Below are positions 43,806 to 53,365 of a DNA stretch of 64,000 bases, piece by piece (positions within the stretch are counted from its first letter, which is position 1; every line of letters starts with the position of its first letter). This DNA comes from Candidatus Obscuribacterales bacterium (lineage in GTDB: Bacteria > Cyanobacteriota > Vampirovibrionia > Obscuribacterales > Obscuribacteraceae). The notes under the pieces were generated by a model. That model ran no database searches and was not told the DNA's origin. It saw nothing but the letters and a program-made list of their open reading frames with translations. The stretch is taken from NCBI GenBank assembly GCA_021732025.1, contig JAKFVU010000076.1, positions 1 through 64,000 on the forward strand, written 5' to 3'. The translations under genes were made by a program, and so were the position numbers.

Positions 43806-44777
43806 TTAGCGCATACCTTGTTGGTTGATCAAATCTAGCAGCTGCTGAAACGTAGAAAGTTCTTTGCTCTCAGGATCTAGCAATCTAATTTTTTGCAGAT
43901 GCTCTTCCAGCTTTGGAATTTTCCAGTAGATCAAATCAATTGTCGAAAGCAATAGCCAACCTTTAATCATGTTGGGATTTTGCCGCACCACTTTTGATGC
44001 TAGATCAAATGCCCGGTCAACTTCACCGGCTGTTAGTAAGATATGACCAAGCTGAATATACGGCCACTCAAAGTCGGGGTAGTCTCGCACTAATAGCTCA
44101 AGTTTGGCTTTGGCGTCGACCATTTCTTGGGTGATATAGAGCTTCAAAGAATCGACATAACGGCGTGTGGCATCATCGCTAACAAAGCTTTGAGGCACAC
44201 GGGTGCGTAAGCGAATCTTGGCGCGCTTACCTTGCATAGTGTCAGCACCTTGAGAAATGGTTTTCTGCAGGGCGCCCCGGGCTTGTTCAGCAAAACCAAG
44301 TTGCTCATAACGAGCCCCCATCTTTAAATACTCTGATTGCGATAGCCCCTCGGGTAAGTGATCAATCGGCAAACCAATTTGGGGAAGAACAACTCCTTCA
44401 ACCACTTTATGCAAAGCGCTGTTAGCCAATTCATTTGCCAATGAAAAAACATTGCCAACATTGCGCTTAGCCTTAGACAAAGTCTCATTGCGATCAAGTA
44501 CTTTGCCGGCCTCAGAACCAGCAAGACGCACTGCCTCTTCAAAAGTACCGCGCACAGCATTGACGGCATCATTAACCGTAAAAGTAATCTCGAGAGCGGC
44601 CATCAGCGCCCCCACCTTACGTCTAGTCTCTTCTGGCACGGCGTCGCCCGAAGCAGCAATGCTGTAGCGAGAACTAGCCGCCATTTGCTTGGGCCATTTG
44701 AGCATTTGATAACGTATTGAAAGGCGCTGATATTCTATTGCTGACAGACCGTCTGGCACTTCTTTTGGTGGCAGCAT
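43806..44777 (-). CDS. TPR-like protein
   Basis: 323 residues. Mostly helical; TPR-like at the C-terminal part (FEWPYIQLGHILLTAGEVDR, NMIKGWLLLSTIDL). N-terminal signature GLSAIEYQRLSIRYQ and a related GLSQSEYLKMGARYE suggest an internal duplication. Start ATG at 44777: a TATAAT at 44809-44814 makes the TTG at 44801 nearly leaderless. Function unknown. Confidence 0.75.
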   Translation of the reverse strand: MLPPKEVPDGLSAIEYQRLSIRYQMLKWPKQMAASSRYSIAASGDAVPEETRRKVGALMAALEITFTVNDAVNAVRGTFEEAVRLAGSEAGKVLDRNETLSKAKRNVGNVFSLANELANSALHKVVEGVVLPQIGLPIDHLPEGLSQSEYLKMGARYEQLGFAEQARGALQKTISQGADTMQGKRAKIRLRTRVPQSFVSDDATRRYVDSLKLYITQEMVDAKAKLELLVRDYPDFEWPYIQLGHILLTAGEVDRAFDLASKVVRQNPNMIKGWLLLSTIDLIYWKIPKLEEHLQKIRLLDPESKELSTFQQLLDLINQQGMR

Positions 44778-44808
44778 ATTGCTTTCAATCCTCAAAACCA
44801 ATTAGGAA

Positions 44809-44837
44809 ATTATAGACCGTGTAACACAAGCGTAACA
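44809..44837 (-). promoter_or_regulatory. Promoter with 11-bp GTTAC direct repeat
   Basis: On the minus strand: TGTTAC-GCTTG-TGTTAC (44837-44821), then 6 bp on the perfect -10 TATAAT (44814-44809), upstream of the TPR-like gene. The period is 11 bp, as for sites 1-4, but with TTAC cores and shorter spacing to the -10. Confidence 0.5.
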
Positions 44838-44895
44838 TGAGCCAGCGACTATCTCAGGGTTTTCCCTATTATCGCCGAAGGGTCGAGCAGGCAAG

Positions 44896-44955
44896 ATGAA
44901 ATCAAGAACGATTGATTTTTTCGAATTTACGCCACCACAGGAGGTCTACAAATGA
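44896..44955 (+). CDS. Possible 19-codon upstream ORF of cpaB
   Basis: ATG to TGA encoding MKSRTIDFFEFTPPQEVYK. Its TGA overlaps the cpaB ATG (ATGA), and it contains the cpaB ribosome site AGGAGG. It may be a coupling leader, or chance. Confidence 0.3.
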   Translation: MKSRTIDFFEFTPPQEVYK

Positions 44956-45908
44956 CCCTCAATCCTTTGCGCACACTTTTTTTGATGCTCTCTCGCACCC
45001 CCCCAGCCATTATGCTCTTAATGATTGTGGGAGTGGCAGTGCTAATCACTGTCACGGTGACAAGCACAGAATCAGGCCGCGATAAAGCCTTTAACGAACA
45101 GCTACAAGACCTAGAAAGGAAAAATAGTGCAAAAACTAAAGTTGTCTATGTAATCAAAGACATAGCTGACGGCCAAGTAATTACTTCAGAAGCCCTTGAA
45201 GAAAAAGAAATTGAACTAACGAGAACACCGCAAGATGCTGTCACTAGTTCAAGTATCGCCATTGGGCGAACTGTTAAGTATGGTGTCAGTATGGGCCAGA
45301 TTCTCTCGACCCATGATCTAGCACCACAAGGTATCAGCTTGAGCTTTGAATCACATGTCAAACAAGGCATGAGAGCTGTGACCTTTGCCGTTGACGCCAA
45401 CTCTGGTGTGGCTGGCTTCATTGCGCCAGATAGCCACGTTGACATTCTCGGCATGGCTGGTAGTGGTGCAGACACTAGAGTGGCACCGATACTGTCAGAT
45501 GTTCAAGTTGTTGCTGTCGGTCAGATGTTCGAACGACAAGCAAAAAACCAAGCCAATCCAGCCGGTTCAGTAACAGTTGCAGTGTCGCCAGAGGACACGC
45601 AAAAGCTGATAAAGGCACTATCTGCGAGCAAACTGTATCTATCGCTGCGCAACGGCTCAGACCACGCTCCAGTAGCGACAGTTGATGTCACCGCTCTCTA
45701 TCCTCGCCCAATCAAAGCCTCTAGTGCCACCAGCGGCGGTGAATCAGCAATTTCCAATCTAGCACCACCACCTCTTCCAGATTTCACTGGCGGTCCGATA
45801 GCCAGTGCCTCATTCAATTCAAACAACGGGCAACCTGTGCCACCACCATTGCACGAAATTGAAATGTGGACTGGTTCAAAGAAAGATGTAGTGTCTGTAC
45901 CTAAATAA
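44952..45908 (+). CDS. cpaB: CpaB/RcpC Flp pilus assembly protein
   Basis: 318 residues. One membrane helix (about 20-40), a SAF domain (VYVIKDIADGQVITSEALEE), then the RcpC/CpaB domain (MRAVTFAVDANSGVAGFIAP, VDILGM, VVAVGQMF) and a Pro-rich tail. AGGAGG ribosome site at 44940-44945. No other tad/cpa gene of the usual cluster follows on this strand. Confidence 0.9.
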   Translation: MTLNPLRTLFLMLSRTPPAIMLLMIVGVAVLITVTVTSTESGRDKAFNEQLQDLERKNSAKTKVVYVIKDIADGQVITSEALEEKEIELTRTPQDAVTSSSIAIGRTVKYGVSMGQILSTHDLAPQGISLSFESHVKQGMRAVTFAVDANSGVAGFIAPDSHVDILGMAGSGADTRVAPILSDVQVVAVGQMFERQAKNQANPAGSVTVAVSPEDTQKLIKALSASKLYLSLRNGSDHAPVATVDVTALYPRPIKASSATSGGESAISNLAPPPLPDFTGGPIASASFNSNNGQPVPPPLHEIEMWTGSKKDVVSVPK

Positions 45909-45927
45909 AGGCCCTAAATAAGAGTTT

Positions 45928-46647
45928 TTAGCCTGCCGACCCAGGACTAGAGACCGGCTTTGGCCCCTTCTTCTTATCTGATTTAGTCGAGTCAGGAGAA
46001 GCAGGGCCTTTGCCGTCTTCTTTTTTAACAGCAGGCTTCGGCGCTTCAACCGGAGTATTGATCATTTTGATTTCAAAAGTTTGACCAGTGGGGTTGATCT
46101 TGACCTTGCCAGAATCACAGTTCTTAGGGTTTCTCAATTGAAACTGGCAGACAGTCTTGAAAGTCATGTGTCTGCCATCAAAATCAAAGCGACTCTTATC
46201 GGCGACAATGAGAGGTGCTGGAATCCATACCCTAGTAGCTGTAGCGACAGAAACTTGGCGCAATTCTGGATTGATCTCATCATAAAAGGTTATTAGCTCA
46301 GGTCTTTGCACAAAGAATCCACCAGGGCCACATTTGTCCATAAAGCCATTGGCCGCCTGCCGCACAGCCACGCTATCTTTTCCTTCTGAGGCTGCTTTAC
46401 CCGCCAAAGCGATGGCGATGTGGCACATGCGCTCGTTGTAGTCGTTGGCAAGATTAGCAATGAATATATTGGCAGCAAACAACGCAACAAACGACAGAAG
46501 CAAAACCCCGGCCGCGAGGTCAACGATGCTCAACTTTGCTGGATTGTGGGCCAGAGTTTCAGGAGGAACAGACTCTGGCGAAACTACGGCTTCGTCATTC
46601 TTATCTGTTGCGCTTTCTTCTATCTCAGGTTTTGCTTCTTCTGACAC
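45928..46647 (-). CDS. Single-pass protein with extracytoplasmic domain, possibly pseudopilin/TadE-like
   Basis: 239 residues: acidic cytoplasmic N-terminus (1-38), helix at about 42-66, and an extracytoplasmic domain with four Cys (MCHIAIA, KCGPGG, VCQF, NCDSG), then a Lys/Pro/Ser-rich tail. GTG start with AGAGG upstream; 21 bp after hpt. The short membrane helix and location next to cpaB suggest a TadE-like pseudopilin, but no E5 is seen at the expected spot, so this is weak. Confidence 0.55.
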   Translation of the reverse strand: MSEEAKPEIEESATDKNDEAVVSPESVPPETLAHNPAKLSIVDLAAGVLLLSFVALFAANIFIANLANDYNERMCHIAIALAGKAASEGKDSVAVRQAANGFMDKCGPGGFFVQRPELITFYDEINPELRQVSVATATRVWIPAPLIVADKSRFDFDGRHMTFKTVCQFQLRNPKNCDSGKVKINPTGQTFEIKMINTPVEAPKPAVKKEDGKGPASPDSTKSDKKKGPKPVSSPGSAG

Positions 46648-46668
46648 AAGGCCTCTAATGCAAGCTTT

Positions 46669-47256
46669 TTACTTAGCTAGTTTGAGTTCCCCTAGATAAG
46701 GAAGCTCACGGTACTTCTCAGCATAATCAAGACCATAACCGACAACGAAGAGATCTTCAATACTGAATCCGACATAATCGGCCTCAATCGGTACAACTCG
46801 ACGGGAGGGCTTGTCTAGGAAAACAGCGATTTTAAGGGTATTCGGGTTGAATTGATCGCGTAGATAATCCATAAAGAACTTGGCTGTGCGGCCCGAGTCA
46901 ATGATATCTTCGACCACAATGATGTTGCGTCTAGAAATATTGGGCAACTCTAAATAGGGAGTCTGCACTGCGCCAGAACTCTCGGTGGCACTGCCATAGC
47001 TGGCCAATCTCACGAATTCAATTTGCAGTGGATCAGGAGTGACAATCTGCCGAACAATGTCAGCGAGGAAGCAAAAGGCGCCTTTCATCACACCTATCAC
47101 AACTGGATTCTCGAGTTCTACATAATCGGCACTGATTTGAGCACCCAACTCGGCCACTCGCTTCTGAATCTGCTCGTGGGAGTAGATTGTTTTAATTGAG
47201 TCGACCTCTTTGTCGCGCTCAATTTTGGTTGCGGCCATATCAATCTTTCCGGACAT
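46669..47256 (-). CDS. hpt: Hypoxanthine(-guanine) phosphoribosyltransferase
   Basis: 195 residues. PRPP-binding loop VVEDIIDSGRTAKFFMDYL, flexible-loop region FVRLASYGSATESSG and terminal VVGYGLDYAEKYRELPYLG are typical. Purine salvage. ATG at 47256 with GGGAG eight bases upstream. Guanine deaminase is 64 bp upstream, same strand. Confidence 0.96.
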   Translation of the reverse strand: MSGKIDMAATKIERDKEVDSIKTIYSHEQIQKRVAELGAQISADYVELENPVVIGVMKGAFCFLADIVRQIVTPDPLQIEFVRLASYGSATESSGAVQTPYLELPNISRRNIIVVEDIIDSGRTAKFFMDYLRDQFNPNTLKIAVFLDKPSRRVVPIEADYVGFSIEDLFVVGYGLDYAEKYRELPYLGELKLAK

Positions 47257-47320
47257 TTCAAGAACTCCCTTTAGAACATGGAAATCGTAACAGGTTCACA
47301 TCTAAGTTGCTTCATCAAAT

Positions 47321-48634
47321 CTACATTTGAAATATGCAACGGCCTCTGACATAAGTGGCCTCAACTAGGCGATCATCACCCAAAAATACTAGGCTAGATA
47401 GAATTTCATCAGTAGGCTGGCTTAAGATGTCGTCAACGATGCCGCTCTTGCGACTGGGGTCAACAACTATAAAATCAGCCTCTTTACCCACGGTGAGCGA
47501 ACCAATTATATGCTGTAAGTGTGCTGCTTCAGCTCCACCCAAGGTAGCGCGATAGAGCAATTCTGGCGGCTCAATCCAAATATCAGGCTGCATGTAGTTG
47601 GCATCTTTCATAACATTGAAAAGCGACATCGAAGGTCCGGCCGCCACATCTGAACCAAGGCCAAAGAGACAGCCCGCATCCCGAATTTTCTGATAGAGAA
47701 AGACACCACTCTTGAGAAAGAAGTTAGAACTAGGGCAATGTGCCAACGAGCTGCGACTATCGGCCACAGTCTTAATGTCTTGATCATCTAAATGGATGGC
47801 ATGGGCAAAGACAGTGCGTTCACCAATAATGCCAAAACCTTTGTACACATCTAGATAGCTGCGAGCACTAGGAAACTGCGTCGAGACAAATTGAATCTCT
47901 TCTTTGGCCTCAGATAAATGAGTGTGAACATAGGTGCCAGCATGCTTGGCAAACAAACGACCGACGCCAGCCAGAAGTTCAGGGGTGGCAGTAACGCCAA
48001 AGCGTGGAGTGAATGCATAAAGCAGCAGTCCATCACCTTGGCCGTGCCATTTAACAGCTAGCTCTTCTGATTCTCGCAAAGAAGTTTCTGTATCTTCCGT
48101 CAAAGCCTCAGGAGAATTAGCATCCATCATCACTTTGCCCATAATTACCCGACTGCCTTTATTGAGGGCGACCTCAAAAGCGGCATCAGTAGCGGCTTTA
48201 TGAATAGTGGTAAAGACCACAGCTAAAGTAGTGCCGTTTGAGGCTAACTCATCAAAAAACCAATGGGCAATTTTACGAGCATGATTAGTGTCAGCAAAGC
48301 GAGCTTCAGCGGGGAAAATATATTTGTTGAGCCAGGCCATCAGGTGTTCGCCTGAGCGGCCGGTCTGCGAAACTTGCGGCAAATGCAGGTGCAAATCAAC
48401 TAAGCCAGGCAGCAAGAGACGTTGGCCGAAATCAATAATCTGAACATTACTATCATTTATATATTTGTCTTTTAGCTCGTGCCAAGGTGCCACATCGACA
48501 ATTTTGCCAAGGCTGTTTACAACCAAAGCGCCGCTAACGTAGTCAAGATACTCGGTACTCGAAAGGGGTGTGATTACGTGCCCGAGGTAGACTTTGGTGC
48601 TAGTCATTGTTAAATCAGATTCTGGCGCTTGCAT
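47321..48634 (-). CDS. guaD: Guanine deaminase
   Basis: 437 residues. Converts guanine to xanthine and ammonia. Amidohydrolase metal ligands intact: DLHLHLPQ, THLSEAKEE, FAHAIHL, GLGSDVAAG. Family-specific RVIMGKVMMDANSPEAL and SLRESEELAVKWHG support guanine over other deaminases. ATG at 48634; Met10 is an alternative. Operon with hpt. Confidence 0.94.
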   Translation of the reverse strand: MQAPESDLTMTSTKVYLGHVITPLSSTEYLDYVSGALVVNSLGKIVDVAPWHELKDKYINDSNVQIIDFGQRLLLPGLVDLHLHLPQVSQTGRSGEHLMAWLNKYIFPAEARFADTNHARKIAHWFFDELASNGTTLAVVFTTIHKAATDAAFEVALNKGSRVIMGKVMMDANSPEALTEDTETSLRESEELAVKWHGQGDGLLLYAFTPRFGVTATPELLAGVGRLFAKHAGTYVHTHLSEAKEEIQFVSTQFPSARSYLDVYKGFGIIGERTVFAHAIHLDDQDIKTVADSRSSLAHCPSSNFFLKSGVFLYQKIRDAGCLFGLGSDVAAGPSMSLFNVMKDANYMQPDIWIEPPELLYRATLGGAEAAHLQHIIGSLTVGKEADFIVVDPSRKSGIVDDILSQPTDEILSSLVFLGDDRLVEATYVRGRCIFQM

Positions 48635-48710
48635 AAACTCTTAGGATGACACCACAAATTAAACAGATACTGTAATACTAACTGCAAGTTAAGATACCGT
48701 GATTTAGCCA

Positions 48711-49718
48711 ATGACATTGTCAGAAATTCGCGATTCAGAGATCTTGCAGGTAATGCATGAAACCTATGAATTGTGGTCGGCAGGCCTAACCAGGGCAGAC
48801 TATTACCATTACAACTCGTTTCAGCGAACCCACGATTGGGGCAGAAGACATCTTAGATTTCTCGCCCTAAGGCACGGTGACGAAATAGCGGCTGGCTGCA
48901 AAGCCTATGAAATAGAACTTACTGCCAAAGGTAAGACCTATCCTTTCTTAGGCATAGGAGCCCTCTTTTCAAGACGAAAATTTCGCGGCCAAGGGCTGGG
49001 CGGCCGCTTCATGGAAGAATTTATCGAAAGAGCTGAGGCCATTGGAGCTGCCGGTATTCTCTTGTTTTCAGACATTGGCTCTGAATTCTATGAAAAATAT
49101 GGTTTCCAAGAACTTTCTAGTCTAGATTTTTCAATCGACTTAGCTGTCGCCAAATGGCGCTTGCCAAACGGCGCCAAGTGCCCAGCCTTTACTATCGAAG
49201 CCGTTTCTCATGCCCATACCGAAATCTTGCACCGCTACCACCAGCGGTGGCTTGCCCGGCGGCCTTTTGCAGTGAGGCGCTCAGAAAAGTATTGGCATTA
49301 CAAGATTGCCAAAGAGTTATTCCTCAATCAAAATTCGGGTTTATCCTGGCCCTGCTTACAGCTACTTACAGTAAAAGATGGCTATTGCATCTACGAAGTT
49401 GGCGGCAAGACCATGCGCATTTTAGAACTTGTGGACGGCGGTGTCGGCCCTGAAAATTTATGGCGCGCTGTTTTAACCCAGGCAAATTCTCTGCAGATAC
49501 GCAAACTGAGAGGTTGGGAAGGCAATCTCAGAGATCTTGAGCCGGGCTTTAACCTAAAGAGTTTTCTATCAGGAGACGATTTTCAGGCTGATTTTCGTGG
49601 TCAAATCTATTACTCTGAGAGAAACTGGGGCCGGACAATGATGCTCGCCCTTGACAATGATGTTGAAGACTGGTTCTATGAATTCCCTTGTCCACTAATG
49701 GAGCTGGATCATCTCTAG
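48711..49718 (+). CDS. GNAT-family N-acetyltransferase
   Basis: 335 residues. The acetyl-CoA loop is RKFRGQGLGGRFMEEFIERA (about 86-105), followed by GFQELSSLDF. The long C-terminal half (about 155-335) resembles the two-domain GNATs of the Eis/YitI type, without clear match. 15 bp before the TPP enzyme. Substrate unknown. Confidence 0.82.
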   Translation: MTLSEIRDSEILQVMHETYELWSAGLTRADYYHYNSFQRTHDWGRRHLRFLALRHGDEIAAGCKAYEIELTAKGKTYPFLGIGALFSRRKFRGQGLGGRFMEEFIERAEAIGAAGILLFSDIGSEFYEKYGFQELSSLDFSIDLAVAKWRLPNGAKCPAFTIEAVSHAHTEILHRYHQRWLARRPFAVRRSEKYWHYKIAKELFLNQNSGLSWPCLQLLTVKDGYCIYEVGGKTMRILELVDGGVGPENLWRAVLTQANSLQIRKLRGWEGNLRDLEPGFNLKSFLSGDDFQADFRGQIYYSERNWGRTMMLALDNDVEDWFYEFPCPLMELDHL

Positions 49719-49733
49719 AATGACGAGAGCATA

Positions 49734-51374
49734 ATGACAAAATCTTCGACCAAACTAACCTGCGACTTGCTCTTGCAACAGCTTCTGATTGAGGGAGCTA
49801 GTCAAATTTTTGTTGCCCCACGCTCCTGTAACTCGCCTGTAGCCCAAGCATTGGCCGAGGTCAAAGGTTTTCGTCAAGTCAACTGTGCCAGTGAATTAAC
49901 CGCAGCCTTCATGAGCATTGGCTATGCTCAGGCGTCTTCGCGTGCTGCAATTCTTTTACTTTCAGCCGGTCAGGGACTAGTCACCGCACTGCCAGCCATT
50001 TACACGGCTAGCCGCATCCACGTGCCCATGATTATCATCTGCGATCAGCTCAGCACTCAAATTTTGAACGATGACCCTGCCCTGTCTCTAGACGTTTTGT
50101 CGATGAGTAAATCTGTGTGCAAATGGTCGGCAGAAGCTAGACATGCAGGAGAGATACCGCGTCTGATCAGACGTGCATTCACTGAAGCCTTTTCACCACC
50201 GAAAGGTCCAGTGGTGCTATCGCTACCGGTTGACATCTTGAATCATACAGCTGAAGCCAATATCATCAATCCACCTCATACCAGCCCACTCGGTGGAGCC
50301 GATTACAATTTCATTCAAAAAAGTGCTCGCACTCTCGTTTCGGCTGCTAGCCCATGTATTGTCACCGGCAATGAAGTCAGTCAATACCGCGCTCGCAAAG
50401 AAGCGGCCACATTAGCAGAGGTAATCGGTTGTCCGGTTTATAGTGAACCCAATCCCACGGGCGTCAATTTTCCCAATCGGCATCCGCAGTTTGCTGGTGT
50501 GCTTTCAACCGAAATAACTCAGGCACGCGAAAGTCTAAGAGGTCACGACCTAGTTCTCGCCCTCGGTATGCAGACACGTCTGCCAGAAACAGCAGACCAA
50601 GCCTCTTTGATTTCGCCGCGCACCTCGGTGGTGCAAATCAACGTTGACCCCACCTTATCGGGCAAGACACTTCCCTGTATCGCTACGGCCACTGCCGACA
50701 TCGCCGAATCGCTATCAAGGCTAAGAGCTGAAATACAGCTTATCGCTGATGCAAAGTGGCTCAATTTAGTGAGAAAGCGAGCCCAAGACACCATTCAAGA
50801 GATTTCTGGCGAGCGTCAGAAGATGGAAGAGAATCTTGTCTATCCGAAAGAGAATGATCCGATCTCACTATTTTGGCTATTGCGCAGTGTCGATGGCGCT
50901 CGCAGTAGTGGTTCAATTGTGGTCACCGATATCGTCGGAACCAACGCCGATCCAGCCGTGGTCATGAGTTTAGAAGGCAGTTCAGCCTATTTCGCCTCAA
51001 ACTCAGGAGTGGACGGCTATGCCATCGGTGCTGCCCTCGGCACACAGTGGGCTTCTCCAGACAGCACGGTAGTTTGCATCACCTCTGATCAATCATTCTT
51101 GCAGGCCACTCAAGCACTGTGGACGGCAGCGCACTATGTGCTAAATACCAAAATAATTTTGGTCAACAACGGCGGCACAGACAGCCTCAACCTGCACCTT
51201 GGGAACTCAGATCATCAATTCCCTCTCGATTGCCCAGAGATTGAATTTACTCATTTGGCTAAGGCAATGGCTGTGCCAAGCCTTAAGGCTCAATCAATGG
51301 GTCAGCTCGAAGAGGCTCTAGCAGCAATGTTTGAGACACCTGGGCCCTTCTTAATTGACGCTCGCATTCGCTGA
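49734..51374 (+). CDS. Thiamine-diphosphate enzyme of the acetolactate synthase/decarboxylase superfamily
   Basis: 546 residues in the three-domain order: PYR (about 8-170, catalytic Glu in CASELTAAFMSIGYA), central (about 185-325) and PP domain (about 360-540). The ThDP-binding motif is TSDQSFLQA...ILVNNGG instead of GDGSF...NN; the metal Asp and Asn remain. FVAPRSCNSPVA at the N-terminus resembles SEPHCHC synthase (MenD)-like or ALS-type enzymes. No small subunit or menaquinone gene nearby. Reaction not assignable. Confidence 0.85.
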   Translation: MTKSSTKLTCDLLLQQLLIEGASQIFVAPRSCNSPVAQALAEVKGFRQVNCASELTAAFMSIGYAQASSRAAILLLSAGQGLVTALPAIYTASRIHVPMIIICDQLSTQILNDDPALSLDVLSMSKSVCKWSAEARHAGEIPRLIRRAFTEAFSPPKGPVVLSLPVDILNHTAEANIINPPHTSPLGGADYNFIQKSARTLVSAASPCIVTGNEVSQYRARKEAATLAEVIGCPVYSEPNPTGVNFPNRHPQFAGVLSTEITQARESLRGHDLVLALGMQTRLPETADQASLISPRTSVVQINVDPTLSGKTLPCIATATADIAESLSRLRAEIQLIADAKWLNLVRKRAQDTIQEISGERQKMEENLVYPKENDPISLFWLLRSVDGARSSGSIVVTDIVGTNADPAVVMSLEGSSAYFASNSGVDGYAIGAALGTQWASPDSTVVCITSDQSFLQATQALWTAAHYVLNTKIILVNNGGTDSLNLHLGNSDHQFPLDCPEIEFTHLAKAMAVPSLKAQSMGQLEEALAAMFETPGPFLIDARIR

Positions 51375-51538
51375 TTTAGCAGTTCATTCTTAACTTTAGT
51401 TCAACTGCAAGTTTAAAAAAGGTTTCAAAGAATATCGAAAAGCTTAGGCAATTTGGTATTTGAGGGCGTTTCTGCGCGCTGGTTGATAGACTATTTGAGT
51501 ACAAAGCCACAGAGTTTTTCCAATAGGATATTCGCACA

Positions 51539-53362
51539 GTGAACACATTAGCTGTAGGTAGCAAAGAAAAACTGGAGAAAGGACGAGTCGTCAACGACTT
51601 CTCCATCCAAGTTGCAACAGTAAACGGCTCCGGAAGCCAATCTTCAAATAGCGTATTGATGCGCTCCATCTTCCAGATGGGTATCCCGGTGAGCGGAAAG
51701 AACCTCTTTCCCTCTAACATTGCCGGTCTGCCAACCTGGTTCACCATCCGCGTCAACAAAAACGGTTATGTCGCCAGAAAGTCAGATATTGAAATTCTTA
51801 TAGCGATGAATCCACAAACAGCCATCGACGACGTGAAGAGTCTTTCAACTGGCGCTGTTTGTATCTCACCGGTTGAACTAAAACTAGATGCCATTCGCAA
51901 AGACGTTTTGCACTATCAAGTTCCATTCACTGAATTGGCCGCTAAAGCCAGTGAAAATCTGAAGTTGCGCAAACTGCTCATGAATATGCTCTATGTTGGC
52001 GTTGTTGCCGAACTACTAAATATCGACCACGGTCAAATCGAAAACAGCATCAGCAAACAGTTCGAAGGCAAGACTAAAGCTATCGATCTCAACTTGAATG
52101 CTGTCAAAATCGGCCGTGAGTGGGCCCGCGAAAATCTCAAAAAAGAAGACCCTTACTTCGTCGAACCAATGGACAAGACCCAAGGCAAAATCATCATTGA
52201 TGGTAACGCTGCTTGTGCTCTTGGATCACTTTTCGCCGGCGTTACTGTGGTTACCTGGTATCCAATCACTCCTTCATCAAGCTTGTGCGAACAGCTCATT
52301 GACTACCTGAAGGAATACCGCATTGACAAAGAATCTGGCAAAGCCAGCTTTGCTGTCATTCAGGCTGAAGATGAGCTAGCTGCTATCGGTATGGCTCTGG
52401 GTGCTGGTTGGGCTGGAGCCCGCTCGATGACTTCGACATCAGGACCTGGCATTTCGCTCATGGCTGAATTTGCAGGCTACGGTTACTTCACTGAAATTCC
52501 CACGGTTGTCTTTGATGTTCAGCGCGTCGGACCATCAACTGGCATGCCTACCCGCACATCCCAAGCCGATTTGATTAGTGCTTATACACTTTCACACGGC
52601 GATACCAAGCATATCGTTCTGCTTCCTGGCTCAATCATAGAATGCTATGAAATGGCTGGCGAGGCCTTTGATTTGGCTGAGAAATTCCAAACTCCAATTT
52701 TCGTGCTCACCGACCTAGACCTCGGCATGAACAACTGGATGAGCGATCCCTTTGAATATCCAACCAAACCAATCAACCGCGGTAAAGTTATGACCGCAGC
52801 TGACATTGAAAAAGCTGGCGTATTCGAGCGCTATAGAGACGTTGATGGCGACGGTATTCCATACCGCACACTGCCAGGAACAGACCATCCTCAAGCAGCC
52901 TACTTCACTCGCGGCTCTGGCCACAATGAGAAAGCTGGCTACACTGAAAAACCAGAAGACTATCTCAATTTGATGAACAGACTAGATAAGAAATTCCAGA
53001 CTGCTCGCAAGTTTGTGCCAGCTCCGGTAGTCTCAGTTGAGAAGGGTGCAAAAATCGGCATCATCGCTTACGGCTCTTCTGACTTTGCCATCGTTGAAAC
53101 ACGCGACCAACTCAAAGTAGCAAACATTCCAACTAGCTACTTGCGAGTGCGCGCCTTACCGTTCACCGACGAGCTACGCAAATTCGTCGAAAGCCACGAC
53201 CACGTGTATGTAGTAGAGCAAAACAGAGACGCTCAAATGCGCGATCTAATTCGCTTAGAACTACCCGACCTGGCAATGAAAATTCGCTCAGTTAGACACT
53301 ACGATGGTCTGCCAATCGATGCCCAATTTGTCACTGACGCAATCATGGAGCAGGAGAGATAA
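51539..53362 (+). CDS. korA: 2-oxoacid:ferredoxin oxidoreductase, fused gamma-alpha subunit
   Basis: 607 residues. Residues 1-190 are the gamma domain (VATVNGSGSQSSNSVLMRS, TWFTIRVNKNGY). From 215 is the alpha (pyrimidine) domain: GNAACALGSLFAGVTVVTWYP, IQAEDELAAIGMALGAGWAG, TSTSGPGISLMAE, and the alpha C-terminal domain. GTG start with AGGAT upstream. Oxidative decarboxylation of a 2-oxoacid with ferredoxin; 2-oxoglutarate is the usual substrate of this architecture but is not proven. Confidence 0.9.
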   Translation: MNTLAVGSKEKLEKGRVVNDFSIQVATVNGSGSQSSNSVLMRSIFQMGIPVSGKNLFPSNIAGLPTWFTIRVNKNGYVARKSDIEILIAMNPQTAIDDVKSLSTGAVCISPVELKLDAIRKDVLHYQVPFTELAAKASENLKLRKLLMNMLYVGVVAELLNIDHGQIENSISKQFEGKTKAIDLNLNAVKIGREWARENLKKEDPYFVEPMDKTQGKIIIDGNAACALGSLFAGVTVVTWYPITPSSSLCEQLIDYLKEYRIDKESGKASFAVIQAEDELAAIGMALGAGWAGARSMTSTSGPGISLMAEFAGYGYFTEIPTVVFDVQRVGPSTGMPTRTSQADLISAYTLSHGDTKHIVLLPGSIIECYEMAGEAFDLAEKFQTPIFVLTDLDLGMNNWMSDPFEYPTKPINRGKVMTAADIEKAGVFERYRDVDGDGIPYRTLPGTDHPQAAYFTRGSGHNEKAGYTEKPEDYLNLMNRLDKKFQTARKFVPAPVVSVEKGAKIGIIAYGSSDFAIVETRDQLKVANIPTSYLRVRALPFTDELRKFVESHDHVYVVEQNRDAQMRDLIRLELPDLAMKIRSVRHYDGLPIDAQFVTDAIMEQER

Positions 53363-53365
53363 ACA

